Shown in pieces: positions 17,190 through 26,251 of a stretch of DNA of 64,000 bases. The DNA comes from Candidatus Faeciplasma pullistercoris (GTDB taxonomy: Bacteria; Bacillota; Clostridia; Oscillospirales; Ruminococcaceae). The notes below the pieces were generated by a model, which ran no database searches, had not been told where the DNA came from, and worked only from the letters and a program-made list of their open reading frames with translations. The stretch lies in assembly GCA_018715525.1 (NCBI GenBank), contig DVLL01000015.1, forward strand, positions 1 to 64,000, given 5' to 3'. Position 1 is the first letter of the stretch. Each line of letters opens with the position of its first letter. Position numbers and translations under genes: made by a program.

Positions 17190-18422
17190 TTATTTTATCT
17201 TTTGCTCGTCTCTTTTGCGAAGAAGGTAGATATCCAGCTTTTCTTTAACGCTTTCTGGTATCTCTCTTGCAACAGGAACTCGCCTTGAGTTTGCCATTCT
17301 GTCCGCGAACGCTGTGATGAAGGCGATATCGTCAGAGAGCTTGTCGGCGCTTAGAACCGAGGTCGTGTCATAGGAGTTGTGGATGTCGCCGGTTCCCTTG
17401 GGCGCTATCCGGGCGAAGCTTACAGAGGGGATACCCTTGTCTGAGAACGGTGTGGAGTCGCTCGAGTAAACGTCCTGATAGGGCTTTACGCCGAAGCCGA
17501 GCTCGCTGCCCATGTAGCCCAGATAGCTGACGAGCTTCTCCTCAGAGGTGCAGCAGGCTATAAAGTGACCCATAGCTGAGCCTATCATGTCAAGGTTTAT
17601 GCACAGAGCTATTTTTTCAAGCTCCTCCTCATGCGCGGAGCAGTACGCCTTTGAGCCTAAAAGCCCGCGCTCCTCGCTTCCGCACCATACAAATTTCAGG
17701 GTATATCTATGCGGCTTTCTTGAGAAGTAGTCGGCAAGCGAGATAAGGCCGACGCTTCCCGACATATTGTCATAAGCTCCCTCCGATAGGGAGGTGGAGT
17801 CGTAGTGAGCGGTAAAGACTATCTCGTCCTCTATTTCTCCGGGGAGGGTCAATACTACGTTTCTTGATTCGCCGCTGTATTCGTTCTGGGCGACGCACAG
17901 CTCTACTTTGCTGAAGTTGTATTTTATGAGCTTGAGTGCGTCCTTGACGTTTATATTGACGCAGGGGATCTTGACTCCGTTGCTGACAAAGCTGCGAAGC
18001 TCCCTGTAGTCTATATCCCTGTCGGGATAGTTGATGTTTCCGTCGTAGGTTATGATCCCTAAGCCGCCGTTATTTATGATGTCCTGATATCTCCAGTAGC
18101 CCAAGTAGCCGTCTATCATAACTATCTTATCTTTGCACAGGGAGAGGCTGTACTTGTCTGTGCCTGTCAGATAGTATAAAGGCGCGCTTACCGTTCCTGA
18201 GCCACAGAGCATATATCCCTTGCAGCGGATATTTACGCCCTCGGCGCACATGCTCGAGCGAGTGAGCTCTCCCATCTCAACAGGAAAAGGCTCGATGGTT
18301 GTTTCCCCGTATTTTGAGCAAAGCCCGGCTATGTATTCCGCACATTTGAGCTCTTCCCCGGTTCCGCCCATGCGGACATACGCGTTGTCCTTAAAGATTC
18401 GCATGAGTTCTCTTTTATTCAT
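17190..18422 (-). CDS. M28-family zinc peptidase with PA-type insert
   Basis: A 410-residue M28 metallopeptidase (aminopeptidase/glutamate carboxypeptidase-like). The dizinc ligands are visible in order: FTAHYDS histidine, AYDNMSG aspartate, SEERGLLGS glutamates, NLDMIG aspartate and DIHNSYDT histidine. A protease-associated-like domain lies between about residues 80 and 170. No signal peptide is present, which is unusual since many M28 enzymes are secreted; this one appears cytoplasmic. AAAGGAA precedes the ATG at 18422, and a consensus-like promoter lies 41-69 bases upstream. It is monocistronic. Peptidase activity is likely; the substrate is unknown. Confidence 0.88.
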   Translation of the reverse strand: MNKRELMRIFKDNAYVRMGGTGEELKCAEYIAGLCSKYGETTIEPFPVEMGELTRSSMCAEGVNIRCKGYMLCGSGTVSAPLYYLTGTDKYSLSLCKDKIVMIDGYLGYWRYQDIINNGGLGIITYDGNINYPDRDIDYRELRSFVSNGVKIPCVNINVKDALKLIKYNFSKVELCVAQNEYSGESRNVVLTLPGEIEDEIVFTAHYDSTSLSEGAYDNMSGSVGLISLADYFSRKPHRYTLKFVWCGSEERGLLGSKAYCSAHEEELEKIALCINLDMIGSAMGHFIACCTSEEKLVSYLGYMGSELGFGVKPYQDVYSSDSTPFSDKGIPSVSFARIAPKGTGDIHNSYDTTSVLSADKLSDDIAFITAFADRMANSRRVPVAREIPESVKEKLDIYLLRKRDEQKIK

Positions 18423-18462
18423 TATTGTCGTTCCTTTCCGAATGGAAACAGTTTACCGCTAT

Positions 18463-18491
18463 ATTTTACACCTAAACTCGCGGTATTTCAA
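18463..18491 (-). promoter_or_regulatory. Sigma-A-type promoter of the M28 peptidase gene
   Basis: Minus strand TTGAAA (18491-18486) and TAAAAT (18468-18463), 17-base spacer. Confidence 0.65.
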
Positions 18492-18590
18492 CAATATTTT
18501 GTAGTGCGGCAGGATTTTTTTTACACACGATATACCTACAGATAACATTATTAAATATATTTATATGTTAATAGTGCAAAAACATATGAG

Positions 18591-18627
18591 AAAAAACCGG
18601 CGGCCTTTAGTAACAGGCTGCCGGTTG
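18591..18627 (-). terminator. Terminator of rny
   Basis: On the minus strand AACCGGCAGCCT pairs with AGGCCGCCGGTT (one mismatch), then a T-run. It lies about 35 bases after the rny stop. Confidence 0.85.
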
Positions 18628-18660
18628 CTTTAGTTCTCTTATGCGTCGCTGAGTGAAGGA

Positions 18661-20226
18661 CTACTTCGCGTATTCCACCGCTCTTGACTCTCTTATGATA
18701 TTTACCTTTATCTGTCCGGGATAGTCCATCTCGTCCTCTATCTTTTTGGCTATCTCCCTGGCGACTATAATCATCTTCTCGTCGTTTACCTTTTCGGGGG
18801 AAACCATGATTCTTACCTCACGTCCCGCCTGGATAGCGAACGACTTATCTACGCCGTCATAGCTGCGGCATATCTCCTCGAGCTTCTCAAGGCGCTTGAT
18901 GTAGTTCTCGAAGTTCTCGCTTCTTGCGGCGGGTCTGGCAGCAGATACGGCGTCGGCAGCCTGGACAAGCACTGCGATAACTGTCTTAGGCTCGACATCG
19001 CCGTGGTGAGCCTCGATCGCGTGAATGACGTCAGCCGACTCGCGGTACTTCTTGCAGACGTCTACGCCTATCTGGACGTGAGAGCCCTCTATTTCGTGGC
19101 TGAGCGCCTTGCCTATGTCGTGAAGGAGTCCCGCTCTTCTTGCAAGCGCAGGATCGACTCCGAGCTCGCTCGCCATCATTCCGGCGAGGTGAGCTACCTC
19201 TATCGAATGGTTGAGGACGTTCTGGCGGTAGCTGGTCCTGTAGTGGAGCCGTCCTATGAGCTTGATGAGCTCGTGGTTGAGGCCGTGGATATTAGCCTCG
19301 AGAACCGCTCTTTCGCCCTCGGACTTGATCACCTGCTCGACCTCGCGCCTTGCCTTGTCCACCATTTCCTCTATTCTTGTGGGATGTATTCTGCCGTCCT
19401 GAATGAGCTTTTCAAGTGCGATTCTGGCGACCTCTCTTCTTACGGGGTCGAAGCAGGAGAGGGTAATAGCCTCAGGCGTGTCGTCTATGATAAGGTCAAC
19501 GCCGGTGAGCTGCTCGAGGGCGCGTATATTTCTGCCCTCTCGTCCTATGATCCTGCCCTTCATCTCGTCGTTAGGCAGCGGAACCACCGATACAGCCGAC
19601 TCGGATACCTGGTCTGCCGCGCATCTTGACACAGCAAGAGAAATAAGATGGCGCGCCTTTGCTTCGCACTCCTCCTTTGTCTGCTGCTCATAGGCGGCTA
19701 TCTTCATCGCTTTCTCGTGAACCAGATCGTCCTCAAGGGACTTGAGCAGATACTCCTTTGCTTGGTCAACGGTAAGCTGAGATATCCTTTCAAGCATGTC
19801 CATCTGGCTCTGTCTGATTTTTTCAGCTTCCTTAAGCTTTTCGTCCGCCTGCTTGAGCTTCTGCTGGACGTTTTCTTCCTTCTTGTCAAGGGAGTCGAGC
19901 TTTTTGTCGAGGGATTCCTCCTTCTGCTGAACCCTTCTTTCCTGTCTGGACACCTCGGAGCGGCGCTCCTTTATCTCGCGCTCAGCCTCTGTCCTGTTCC
20001 TGTAAATCTCGTCCTTAGCCTCGATAAGCTTTTCTTTTTTGAGCGACTCCGCTTTTTTAGCCGCTTCGTCTACGATTCTTACCGCTTCCTGCTCGGCGGA
20101 GCCTATCTGCGCTTCCGCAATTTTCTTTCTATGCTCAATACCAAGCCTGAACAGTATCACGCCGCTTATACCGGCGCCGACTGCAAAGGTGGCTATACAT
20201 AAAAGTATGGCTTGCCACAATTCCAT
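18661..20226 (-). CDS. rny: Ribonuclease Y
   Basis: RNase Y is the membrane-bound endoribonuclease that starts mRNA decay in many Firmicutes. The 521-residue form has an N-terminal membrane anchor ([18 protein letters not shown]) and a long charged coiled coil (about 28-190). A KH RNA-binding domain follows ([20 protein letters not shown] near 227), then an HD domain with [14 protein letters not shown] near 370. Length and order match the family. The start at 20226 is supported by AAAGGAG 8 bases upstream; the frame extends 54 codons further, but that stretch is not family-like. The gene is monocistronic with a strong terminator. Confidence 0.97.
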   Translation of the reverse strand: MELWQAILLCIATFAVGAGISGVILFRLGIEHRKKIAEAQIGSAEQEAVRIVDEAAKKAESLKKEKLIEAKDEIYRNRTEAEREIKERRSEVSRQERRVQQKEESLDKKLDSLDKKEENVQQKLKQADEKLKEAEKIRQSQMDMLERISQLTVDQAKEYLLKSLEDDLVHEKAMKIAAYEQQTKEECEAKARHLISLAVSRCAADQVSESAVSVVPLPNDEMKGRIIGREGRNIRALEQLTGVDLIIDDTPEAITLSCFDPVRREVARIALEKLIQDGRIHPTRIEEMVDKARREVEQVIKSEGERAVLEANIHGLNHELIKLIGRLHYRTSYRQNVLNHSIEVAHLAGMMASELGVDPALARRAGLLHDIGKALSHEIEGSHVQIGVDVCKKYRESADVIHAIEAHHGDVEPKTVIAVLVQAADAVSAARPAARSENFENYIKRLEKLEEICRSYDGVDKSFAIQAGREVRIMVSPEKVNDEKMIIVAREIAKKIEDEMDYPGQIKVNIIRESRAVEYAK

Positions 20227-20885
20227 AAAAAAACTCCTTTCATCAAAATTTCGTGTCAAATGATGATGTATAAGCAGTATACAGAAATCACTATTCCGAA
20301 ATTTCTCAGACAGGGAGTATAATACCTCAAAAATAATACTATGGGTACAATTTGCCTGTAACTCGGCAAAAAAGAGGCTCAGCCGCAAAACGGGGAAAAC
20401 CGGTGAATTTACCGACTTTTCACCATACCGCGTCCGCCCCGGGCTTATATCCGGCTCTCATATCTCATATGGTATATAATCTAATCTTTGAATAAAGAAA
20501 CACAACTTCTGTATAGCGCAATGCCACATACAAACGTATTTTACAATAGAATTGGCGGCATGTCAAGTATATTGGCTTACAAGATAAGCTTTTTTGGGAA
20601 TTTTTGCATTGAGGCAGTAGTCCGACAAAACTAATAAACAAAATATGAAGTTGAATTTTGTGCAAAATTACGCCTAAAAAAGCCGGATATCCTATTGACA
20701 ATATATATATATATATATATAATATGTATATAACGGTATGGTTTATAATGTAAAAAACAGGCTTATCAGGGTCGAAAATGTCAATTTCGCCTTGGCTCCG
20801 CAAAAAATAATCCCATTTAATGCAATAAAAAGCGAGGCTTGTCTGTTTTATCAATAGAAGTAATTATTTTCAAGGAGGCGTCGAT
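20227..20885. other. 659-base intergenic region between divergent rny and lipoprotein genes
   Basis: It holds the rny 5' region, where no clear minus-strand promoter could be fixed, and an AT-rich stretch. It also holds the perfect promoter with the AT-repeat spacer at 20695-20723, and an untranslated leader of about 155 bases before the lipoprotein gene. A short palindrome, ATTTTGTGCAAAAT, lies at 20656-20669. The minus-strand open frame across 20465-20854 has no family resemblance. No known riboswitch was recognised in the leader. Confidence 0.5.
20695..20723 (+). promoter_or_regulatory. Perfect sigma-A promoter with an all-(AT)n spacer (possible phase-variable switch)
   Basis: TTGACA (20695-20700) and TATAAT (20718-20723) are both perfect consensus at the ideal 17-base spacing. 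The spacer and the first bases of the minus-10 box form ten uninterrupted AT dinucleotides (20701-20720). Loss or gain of one AT unit would change the spacer to 15 or 19 while keeping both boxes. It drives the lipoprotein gene at 20886. Confidence 0.75.
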
Positions 20886-21827
20886 ATGTACAAGTTTAAG
20901 TCATCAAAAAAATTCAGGCTTTCCGAAGCGCTTCCCGCATTGATTCTTTCCGCTGTTCTTGCGTCGGCGCTGCTGCTCAGCTCCTGCGCTGCCGGGGACG
21001 ATATAAGCCCGCAGCGGGTGGAAAACGAGCAGACGGAACAGGCGCAGCAAACGGAGCAGACTGAAACTACTGACTCGGCGGGCGGTGAGCAGGAGATTTC
21101 CGAAACAAACGGCATCCAGGAGTACGATGCAGACGCATGGGACGGCGTTTTGATAGACAGCATGCCGCCGGCGATACGCATAGGCGGTGAGGTTTATTAC
21201 GGAAACAAGCCGGGCGCGCAGTACCATATTATTGAAAGCGGCTCGGAAATAACGCCGTATGAATACGTTCTTGAACTGACAGAGGACAGACAGTATCTCG
21301 GGACTTCGGTTTACACCGAGGACTGGGCAGGCTCTGATGATGTGGATTTTGCCGCCACATATATCGACGGGGCGGCGGTGTATTATAAAAATTTTGACTC
21401 GGTGCTTTTGATTCTCGACGAGCCTGCAGAGCTTGACGGAGATATTCTCGTCGGCTATACATACGTTATGGATATGAGCGGTAAAACTGTTCAGGACGAA
21501 CCCCGTTCGGCGGTAAAATGCGGCGATATCGTTTACACCTCTGACAGGACCGGATACAGGGTGCTTTATCTTGCGCCCGACGTAGACCTGACCGCAAGCC
21601 AGATGGAGCTTGTTCTTACCGAGAACGCCCAGCTCATCGGAGAGATATCGCATCGGGAGTATCCGTTTGAGGAGGAGTCGGACGGAGCGGTGACAAACGA
21701 CGAGGGCATTGCCGGAGCAAAGGCGTACAGGGACGCCGGTTCGCTGCTTATAATACTTGAAGAGCCGATAGAGCGCGACGGCGGCTATATAGTCGGCTAC
21801 CGCTATATGGAGGACGAAAGGTTTTAA
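20886..21827 (+). CDS. Unknown lipoprotein with two internal repeats
   Basis: A 313-residue lipoprotein with no family I recognise. It has a signal sequence with lipobox LLSSC and Cys34, then a Glu/Gln/Thr-rich linker (about 40-75). Two copies of a beta-rich module of about 70-100 residues follow. In copy 1, GGEVYYGNKPGAQY leads to VLELTEDRQYLGTS, LLILDEPAELDGD and VGYTYVMD. In copy 2, CGDIVYTSDRTGYRV leads to LVLTENAQLIGEI, LIILEEPIERDGG and VGYRYMED. The order and spacing of these matching pieces indicate an internal duplication. AAGGAGG precedes the ATG. It would sit on the outer face of the membrane. The unusual upstream promoter suggests heterogeneous expression. Confidence 0.8.
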   Translation: MYKFKSSKKFRLSEALPALILSAVLASALLLSSCAAGDDISPQRVENEQTEQAQQTEQTETTDSAGGEQEISETNGIQEYDADAWDGVLIDSMPPAIRIGGEVYYGNKPGAQYHIIESGSEITPYEYVLELTEDRQYLGTSVYTEDWAGSDDVDFAATYIDGAAVYYKNFDSVLLILDEPAELDGDILVGYTYVMDMSGKTVQDEPRSAVKCGDIVYTSDRTGYRVLYLAPDVDLTASQMELVLTENAQLIGEISHREYPFEEESDGAVTNDEGIAGAKAYRDAGSLLIILEEPIERDGGYIVGYRYMEDERF

Positions 21828-21927
21828 CGGCGTTGTGCGTGGATTACTGTTCCGAGGCGGCAAATACTTAAAATACATCCTTTTTTCATTATTTCTTCTC
21901 ACTTAAGGACAAGGGCAGCTTTTGTTC

Positions 21928-21956
21928 TTGACAAACCGTTTTTTCTGTGCTATATA
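21928..21956 (+). promoter_or_regulatory. Sigma-A-type promoter of the thrS leader
   Basis: Perfect TTGACA at 21928-21933 and TATATA at 21951-21956, 17-base spacer, directly upstream of the T-box leader. Confidence 0.7.
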
Positions 21957-21962
21957 TAGCCT

Positions 21963-22214
21963 TGATGAAACGCTTTGACGGGGAAGCCCGCCGCGTACGG
22001 CTCAAAGAGAGCGCCTGTGGGTGTGAGGGCGCAGCGTGTGCGGCAAGTGGGACACCGCCCCCGAGCAGCGCGTGAGGAGCGCGCCGTATGCCCGCGATAA
22101 GGGCAGGGTGCCGTGCGGCACAGAGTGATAAGACAAGGTGGAACCGTGCATATTATGTATGATATGCGCCCTTGAACGCTTCTTTTCGAGGCGTTTTGAG
22201 GGCGCTTTTGTTTT
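21963..22214 (+). promoter_or_regulatory. T-box riboswitch leader of thrS
   Basis: The T-box sequence AAGGTGGAACCGTG is at 22135-22148. Upstream is a T-box-like body: AGAGAG near 22009 followed by a GCGCC/GGCGC hairpin with a TGTGAG segment, then a CCCCCGAG block. Downstream is the terminator half: GCGCCCTTGAACGC (22166-22179) pairs with GCGTTTTGAGGGCGC (22191-22205), followed by TTTTGTTTT. Uncharged tRNA should stabilise the antiterminator. Placement before thrS implies a tRNA-Thr specifier; I could not fix the specifier codon by eye. Confidence 0.88.
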
Positions 22215-22272
22215 ATCGGTCGGCAGCCTAAGAAATACGGATTTATATTTTAATGAGGAAAGGAATTTAGCT

Positions 22273-24045
22273 ATGAAGGTAATTATGCATGACGGAAGCA
22301 TCGAGGAGCATTCCTTTGATGAGGAAATAGGCAGAGGCGCTTTGCGCCACACCGCCTCCCACATACTGGCGCAGGCGGTCAAGAGGCTTTTCCCTGAGAC
22401 AAAGCTCGCCATAGGTCCCTCTATCAAGGACGGCTTCTATTACGACTTTGACCGCGACGGCGGCTTTTCAAACGAGGATATCGCCGCTCTTGAGGCTGAG
22501 ATGAAAAAGATAGTAAAGGAGAACCTCAAGCTTGAGAGATTCACCCTCCCGAGAGCCGAGGCTATCAAGCTCATGCAGGAGAAAAACGAGCCTTATAAGG
22601 TGGAGCTTATAGAGGATCTTCCCGAGGACGAGGAACTCAGCTTCTTCAAGCAGGGCGAGTATGTGGACCTCTGCGCGGGTCCTCACGTCACATACACCTC
22701 TGCGGTGAAGGCGTTCAAGCTGACGTCGGTAGCGGGCGCATACTGGCGCGGCTCCGAAAAGAACAAGATGCTCACCCGTATCTACGGCACGGCGTTCTCG
22801 AACAAGACCGACCTTGACGAGTACCTCACAAGGCTTGAGGAGGCCAAAAAGCGCGACCACCGCAGAATAGGCAAGGAAATGGGACTCTTCATGATGAGCG
22901 AGGAGGGACCCGGCTTCCCGTTCTTCCTTCCCAACGGAATGATAGTAAAGAACACTCTTATAGACTATTGGCGTCAGATACACACCCGCGAGGGCTATGT
23001 CGAGGTATCTACTCCGATGATACTCAACCGCCACCTTTGGGAGACCTCCGGTCACTGGGATCACTACAAGCAGAACATGTACACAACTGTTATAGATGAT
23101 ACCGATTACGCCATCAAGCCGATGAATTGCCCCGGCGGAATGCTTGTATACAAGTCTGAGCCTCGCTCCTACAGAGATCTGCCGATGAGAATAGGCGAGC
23201 TCGGACTTGTCCACCGCCACGAGAAGAGCGGCGAGCTCCACGGCCTTATGCGCGTTCGCTGCTTCACACAGGACGATGCCCACATCTTCATGACAGAGGA
23301 TCAGATAACCTCAGAGATCAAGGGAGTAGTAAGGCTTATAGACGAGGTGTACAGCCTCTTCGGCTTCAAGTATCATGTCGAGCTCTCCACCATGCCGGAG
23401 GATCACATCGGCGATGAAAAGGACTGGGAGACCGCCACAAACGGCCTCAAGGAGGCTCTTGAGGAGCTGAATCTCCCGTATGTTATAAACGAGGGCGACG
23501 GAGCGTTCTATGGTCCGAAGATAGACTTCCACCTTGAGGACTCTATCGGAAGGACATGGCAGTGCGGCACCATCCAGCTCGACTTCCAGCTGCCGATGAG
23601 GTTTGAGGCGGAGTATACCGGCGCTGACGGCGCAAAGCACCGCCCGATAATGATCCACCGCGTTGTATTCGGCTCTATCGAGAGATTTATCGGCATACTC
23701 ATCGAGCATTACGCCGGAAAGTTCCCGACATGGCTCGCGCCCGTTCAGGTCAGACTTTTGCCGATAACCGACCGCAACAACGATTATACCGACGAGCTGA
23801 TGGCAAAGCTTCGCGCAAAGGGCGTGCGCTGCGAGGCCGATAAGCGCGCCGAGAAGACCGGTTATAAGATAAGAGAGGCTCAGATGTCCAAGGTTCCTTA
23901 TATGCTGGTAATAGGCGATAAGGAGCAGGAGGACGGCACTGTAGCGGTAAGAAAACGCGATACAACCGAGACTGTCACTATGCCTGCCGACGAGTTTGTT
24001 GAGCTTATTACAAACGAGATAGCCGCAAAAGGCAAGAACTGCTGA
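22273..24045 (+). CDS. thrS: Threonyl-tRNA synthetase lacking the TGS domain
   Basis: Charges tRNA-Thr. The 590-residue protein starts at 22273, with GAGGAAAGGAA upstream; the open frame from 22138 overlaps the T-box terminator. The editing domain begins almost at once (HTASH at residues 26-30, later CAGPHV). The class II catalytic core follows, with zinc-ligand motif MNCPGGM, HRHEKSGELHGLMRVR (motif 2) and HRVVFGSIERFIGI (motif 3). A C-terminal anticodon-binding domain follows (APVQVRLLPI onwards). Full-length bacterial enzymes carry an N-terminal TGS domain of about 60 residues, which is absent here. Expression is controlled by the T-box leader. A tRNA-Thr gene lies at 60.3 kb in this window. 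Confidence 0.97.
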   Translation: MKVIMHDGSIEEHSFDEEIGRGALRHTASHILAQAVKRLFPETKLAIGPSIKDGFYYDFDRDGGFSNEDIAALEAEMKKIVKENLKLERFTLPRAEAIKLMQEKNEPYKVELIEDLPEDEELSFFKQGEYVDLCAGPHVTYTSAVKAFKLTSVAGAYWRGSEKNKMLTRIYGTAFSNKTDLDEYLTRLEEAKKRDHRRIGKEMGLFMMSEEGPGFPFFLPNGMIVKNTLIDYWRQIHTREGYVEVSTPMILNRHLWETSGHWDHYKQNMYTTVIDDTDYAIKPMNCPGGMLVYKSEPRSYRDLPMRIGELGLVHRHEKSGELHGLMRVRCFTQDDAHIFMTEDQITSEIKGVVRLIDEVYSLFGFKYHVELSTMPEDHIGDEKDWETATNGLKEALEELNLPYVINEGDGAFYGPKIDFHLEDSIGRTWQCGTIQLDFQLPMRFEAEYTGADGAKHRPIMIHRVVFGSIERFIGILIEHYAGKFPTWLAPVQVRLLPITDRNNDYTDELMAKLRAKGVRCEADKRAEKTGYKIREAQMSKVPYMLVIGDKEQEDGTVAVRKRDTTETVTMPADEFVELITNEIAAKGKNC

Positions 24046-24169
24046 AAATAGGCACGAGCCGGATAATGGCGTGAATGCCCGAGCGGATTTTAATAGCGTG
24101 GGGCATAGCTTGACTGAGCAAAAAATTTTTTAAAAAATTCTTCTTGGAAAAGCTCGTTTAAATAAATTT

Positions 24170-24208
24170 CGGGGACAAATTTTGACGCGATTTGTCCCCG
24201 AGATTTTT
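24170..24208 (+). terminator. Terminator of thrS
   Basis: CGGGGACAAAT (24170-24180) pairs perfectly with ATTTGTCCCCG (24190-24200), followed by a T-run at 24204-24209. Confidence 0.9.
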
Positions 24209-24433
24209 TGATTGGCAAGGATAAGCCGCTGTTATTTGAGGAAATCCGCTTAAAATACAGTTTAAATGCTCAAATTATCACAATAATATCAAATATAAAA
24301 TATGCATATTTCACAAACCAAAGATTTTTTGAAAATGCCTGCAACAATTTGAGCACATATCGACACTATTTAGACAGCGGAAAGTTAAAGCCGTGCCGAC
24401 ATAAAGCCGGTCAGCAGCAATGTTAAAAATTGC

Positions 24434-24462
24434 TTGACAAAATTAACGATCGGTGATATAAT
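24434..24462 (+). promoter_or_regulatory. Perfect sigma-A promoter of the NPPTG surface protein gene
   Basis: TTGACA (24434-24439) and TATAAT (24457-24462) with a 17-base spacer, both perfect consensus. Strong expression is likely. Confidence 0.85.
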
Positions 24463-24539
24463 GCTGTCGTCTCGGGACTTCCGAGTAAACAAAGATCTCT
24501 ATACCCGTATAGGGATAAAAATTTAAGGAGGAAAAATTC

Positions 24540-25934
24540 ATGAACATGAAGAAACTCATGGCTGTCGTTTTGGCAGTCGTGATTGCCATCTCTGCAATGG
24601 CAGTCAATGTGTTTGCTGAGACCTACAGAATAGATCTCGCAAGAAGCAGCACATACAAAAATGGATTAGAGGTCACTTGGACCTTCGACATCAACAACTA
24701 CAGCCTCTTCGGCTACGCCGATCAGGACAGCTACCTCGAGCTCAGACTCCCTTCCAACCTGACCAAGGCAAACCTTACAGCTACTCCCATCACTTGGTCT
24801 ATCGAGGTTAATGGAGCAAGCTACGGCCTCAAGAGTGTGGCAGCTGATGCTGGTTACTTTACTCAGTATGTAAACTTCGGCGCTTTCACTCACTCTTACT
24901 ATAACTCCGGTACGGCTGAAAATCCTGTTGACAACTGGGCAACCATTCCTCAGTCTCAGATGGTTGGCGATATCTCCACCATCAGACTCGTTGCGAAGAT
25001 GACCTACGCCAGCAACTGGGATGATTCTCTGGATACCGGCGAGCCCAGCTGGGAGAACGGCTTCAAGGACAACAACTACGACATGTATGTTCAGCTCTGG
25101 ACTGCCGGAGATAACGGCAAGAACTACGGCAACACTGATCAGAACGCTCCAATGGACGATGTGAAAGTTACCGGTTCCTACACTCCCGTTGCTTTCATGA
25201 CTGTTAACAAGTCCAGCAACCAGAAGACCGAGGGCTACTCCTTCGTAAACAGCGAGATGAAGGACAATGGCACCGGAGTTGAGGCATGGAACAACGCTTG
25301 GGTTTGGGATCACAGCCTTGTCAACAGAGCTATGATAATGGGCGCTGAGTCCGCTAAGGTTGTTATCAAGCTCGCTAACCCCACAAACGGTGTAGCTCTT
25401 TACTCAATGAAGACTGCAGACCAGCCTAAGGGCTCTTATGACACCGGTGTTGGTGTTGATAACGGTTATGAGCAACCTTGGTGGAACTACGGCAATGCTA
25501 ACACTGAGTTCGTTTCTTCCGTACTGGTTGACGGTCAGGTTTCCGAGCTGGTATTCGATATGCCTCTTGAGAAGCTCTATAACGCAACCTACGGCATCTA
25601 CAACGGCGGTATCTGGTTCACTGAGCGTATAACTCTTCAAAACTACGAGCCCGTTTTGGGGCAGAAAGACCACTACAAGGGCAATCCGATCAACTACGAG
25701 CACAAGTTCTCTGAGATGTACATCGAGCTTACAATGCCCGAGACAGACGACGAAGATGAGATCGAGGTTGATGATCCTATTCAGGCCGGCGATGTAGAGG
25801 ACGAAGAGGATAACATCGAGGTTACTGACCCCGTTGATGAGCCTGAGGATACCAATCCTCCTACCGGCATCGTACTCGCAGTTCTTCCTATGGCTATCGC
25901 TGCTGCTGCAGTAGTTGCTTCTAAGAGAAGATAA
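24540..25934 (+). CDS. Secreted surface protein with NPPTG-type C-terminal anchor
   Basis: A 464-residue exported protein of unknown function. It has a cleavable signal peptide (ending near VNVFAE), a long Asn/Tyr/Trp-rich, beta-type ectodomain, then an acidic spacer (about 405-435). The C-terminus is sorting-signal-like: NPPTG, a hydrophobic stretch (IVLAVLPMAIAAAAVVA) and SKRR. This resembles LPXTG-type signals with a variant pentapeptide, so sortase-mediated wall attachment is plausible. No sortase gene is in this window. A perfect promoter, AAGGAGG and a strong terminator frame the gene as a single, highly expressed unit. It lies directly upstream of the large transporter operon, but a functional link is unproven. 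Confidence 0.8.
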   Translation: MNMKKLMAVVLAVVIAISAMAVNVFAETYRIDLARSSTYKNGLEVTWTFDINNYSLFGYADQDSYLELRLPSNLTKANLTATPITWSIEVNGASYGLKSVAADAGYFTQYVNFGAFTHSYYNSGTAENPVDNWATIPQSQMVGDISTIRLVAKMTYASNWDDSLDTGEPSWENGFKDNNYDMYVQLWTAGDNGKNYGNTDQNAPMDDVKVTGSYTPVAFMTVNKSSNQKTEGYSFVNSEMKDNGTGVEAWNNAWVWDHSLVNRAMIMGAESAKVVIKLANPTNGVALYSMKTADQPKGSYDTGVGVDNGYEQPWWNYGNANTEFVSSVLVDGQVSELVFDMPLEKLYNATYGIYNGGIWFTERITLQNYEPVLGQKDHYKGNPINYEHKFSEMYIELTMPETDDEDEIEVDDPIQAGDVEDEEDNIEVTDPVDEPEDTNPPTGIVLAVLPMAIAAAAVVASKRR

Positions 25935-25979
25935 TTTCCTCCTGAAAAGAAGGATTTGCTGATTACTTGTCAGCTTCAT

Positions 25980-26014
25980 CACCTACCGGATGCAGACCGG
26001 TAGGTGATTTTTTT
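25980..26014 (+). terminator. Terminator of the surface protein gene
   Basis: CACCTACCGG (25980-25989) pairs perfectly with CCGGTAGGTG (25997-26006), then an eight-base T-run. Confidence 0.93.
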
Positions 26015-26222
26015 TGCGGCATTCTTACGGCAAGCGGTTATTTATTAAACAAAGATTGAAGATATATAGATATATCAAATATATATAGTATACCCACATC
26101 AGCCGTAGCGTAACATATTGATATAGTTGCACAAATTATAGACCTTCACGCATAAGCTGTCGCCGCTCAGTTGGTCATTTCTTATAAATGACTCGCCGAA
26201 AATAGTTTTTTTGTAATGGATA

Positions 26223-26251
26223 TTGACATAACGGCTTAGGTTTGATATAAT
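26223..26251 (+). promoter_or_regulatory. Perfect sigma-A promoter of the large transporter operon
   Basis: TTGACA (26223-26228) and TATAAT (26246-26251), 17-base spacer. It lies about 260 bases before the first ATPase gene. Confidence 0.8.

Larger units (their letters stand above)
24046..24539. other. Intergenic region thrS to surface protein gene
   Basis: Contains the thrS terminator (24170-24208), about 220 bases of AT-rich sequence in which I recognise nothing, and a perfect promoter (24434-24462). The 78-base leader holds two short hairpins (CTCGG/CCGAG, and one around TATACCCG). An open frame at 24208-24426 starts inside the terminator and has no family resemblance. Confidence 0.5.

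Noticed and set aside
19003-20202. Three plus-strand open frames of about 96-208 codons within rny
   Set aside because: Antisense shadows of the RNase Y gene, whose minus-strand product has all family domains.
20465-20854. 129-codon minus-strand open frame containing an Ile/Tyr run
   Set aside because: The Ile/Tyr run is the translation of the AT dinucleotide repeat; it overlaps the promoter of the lipoprotein gene and has no ribosome binding site.
20730-20880. Possible riboswitch in the leader of the lipoprotein gene
   Set aside because: The leader is long enough, but I could not match it to a known class or find a terminator/antiterminator pair.
22002-22427. Minus-strand open frame over the thrS leader
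   Set aside because: It covers the T-box leader and the thrS start in antisense; no family features.
24208-24426. 72-codon open frame downstream of thrS
   Set aside because: It starts in the T-run of the thrS terminator, lies in AT-rich DNA, and lacks a ribosome binding site.
2366-26143. Shared 13-mer GCACAAATTATAG near the nrdR promoter and at about 26130
   Set aside because: AT-rich, not palindromic, and a 13-base match is expected by chance in 64 kb.
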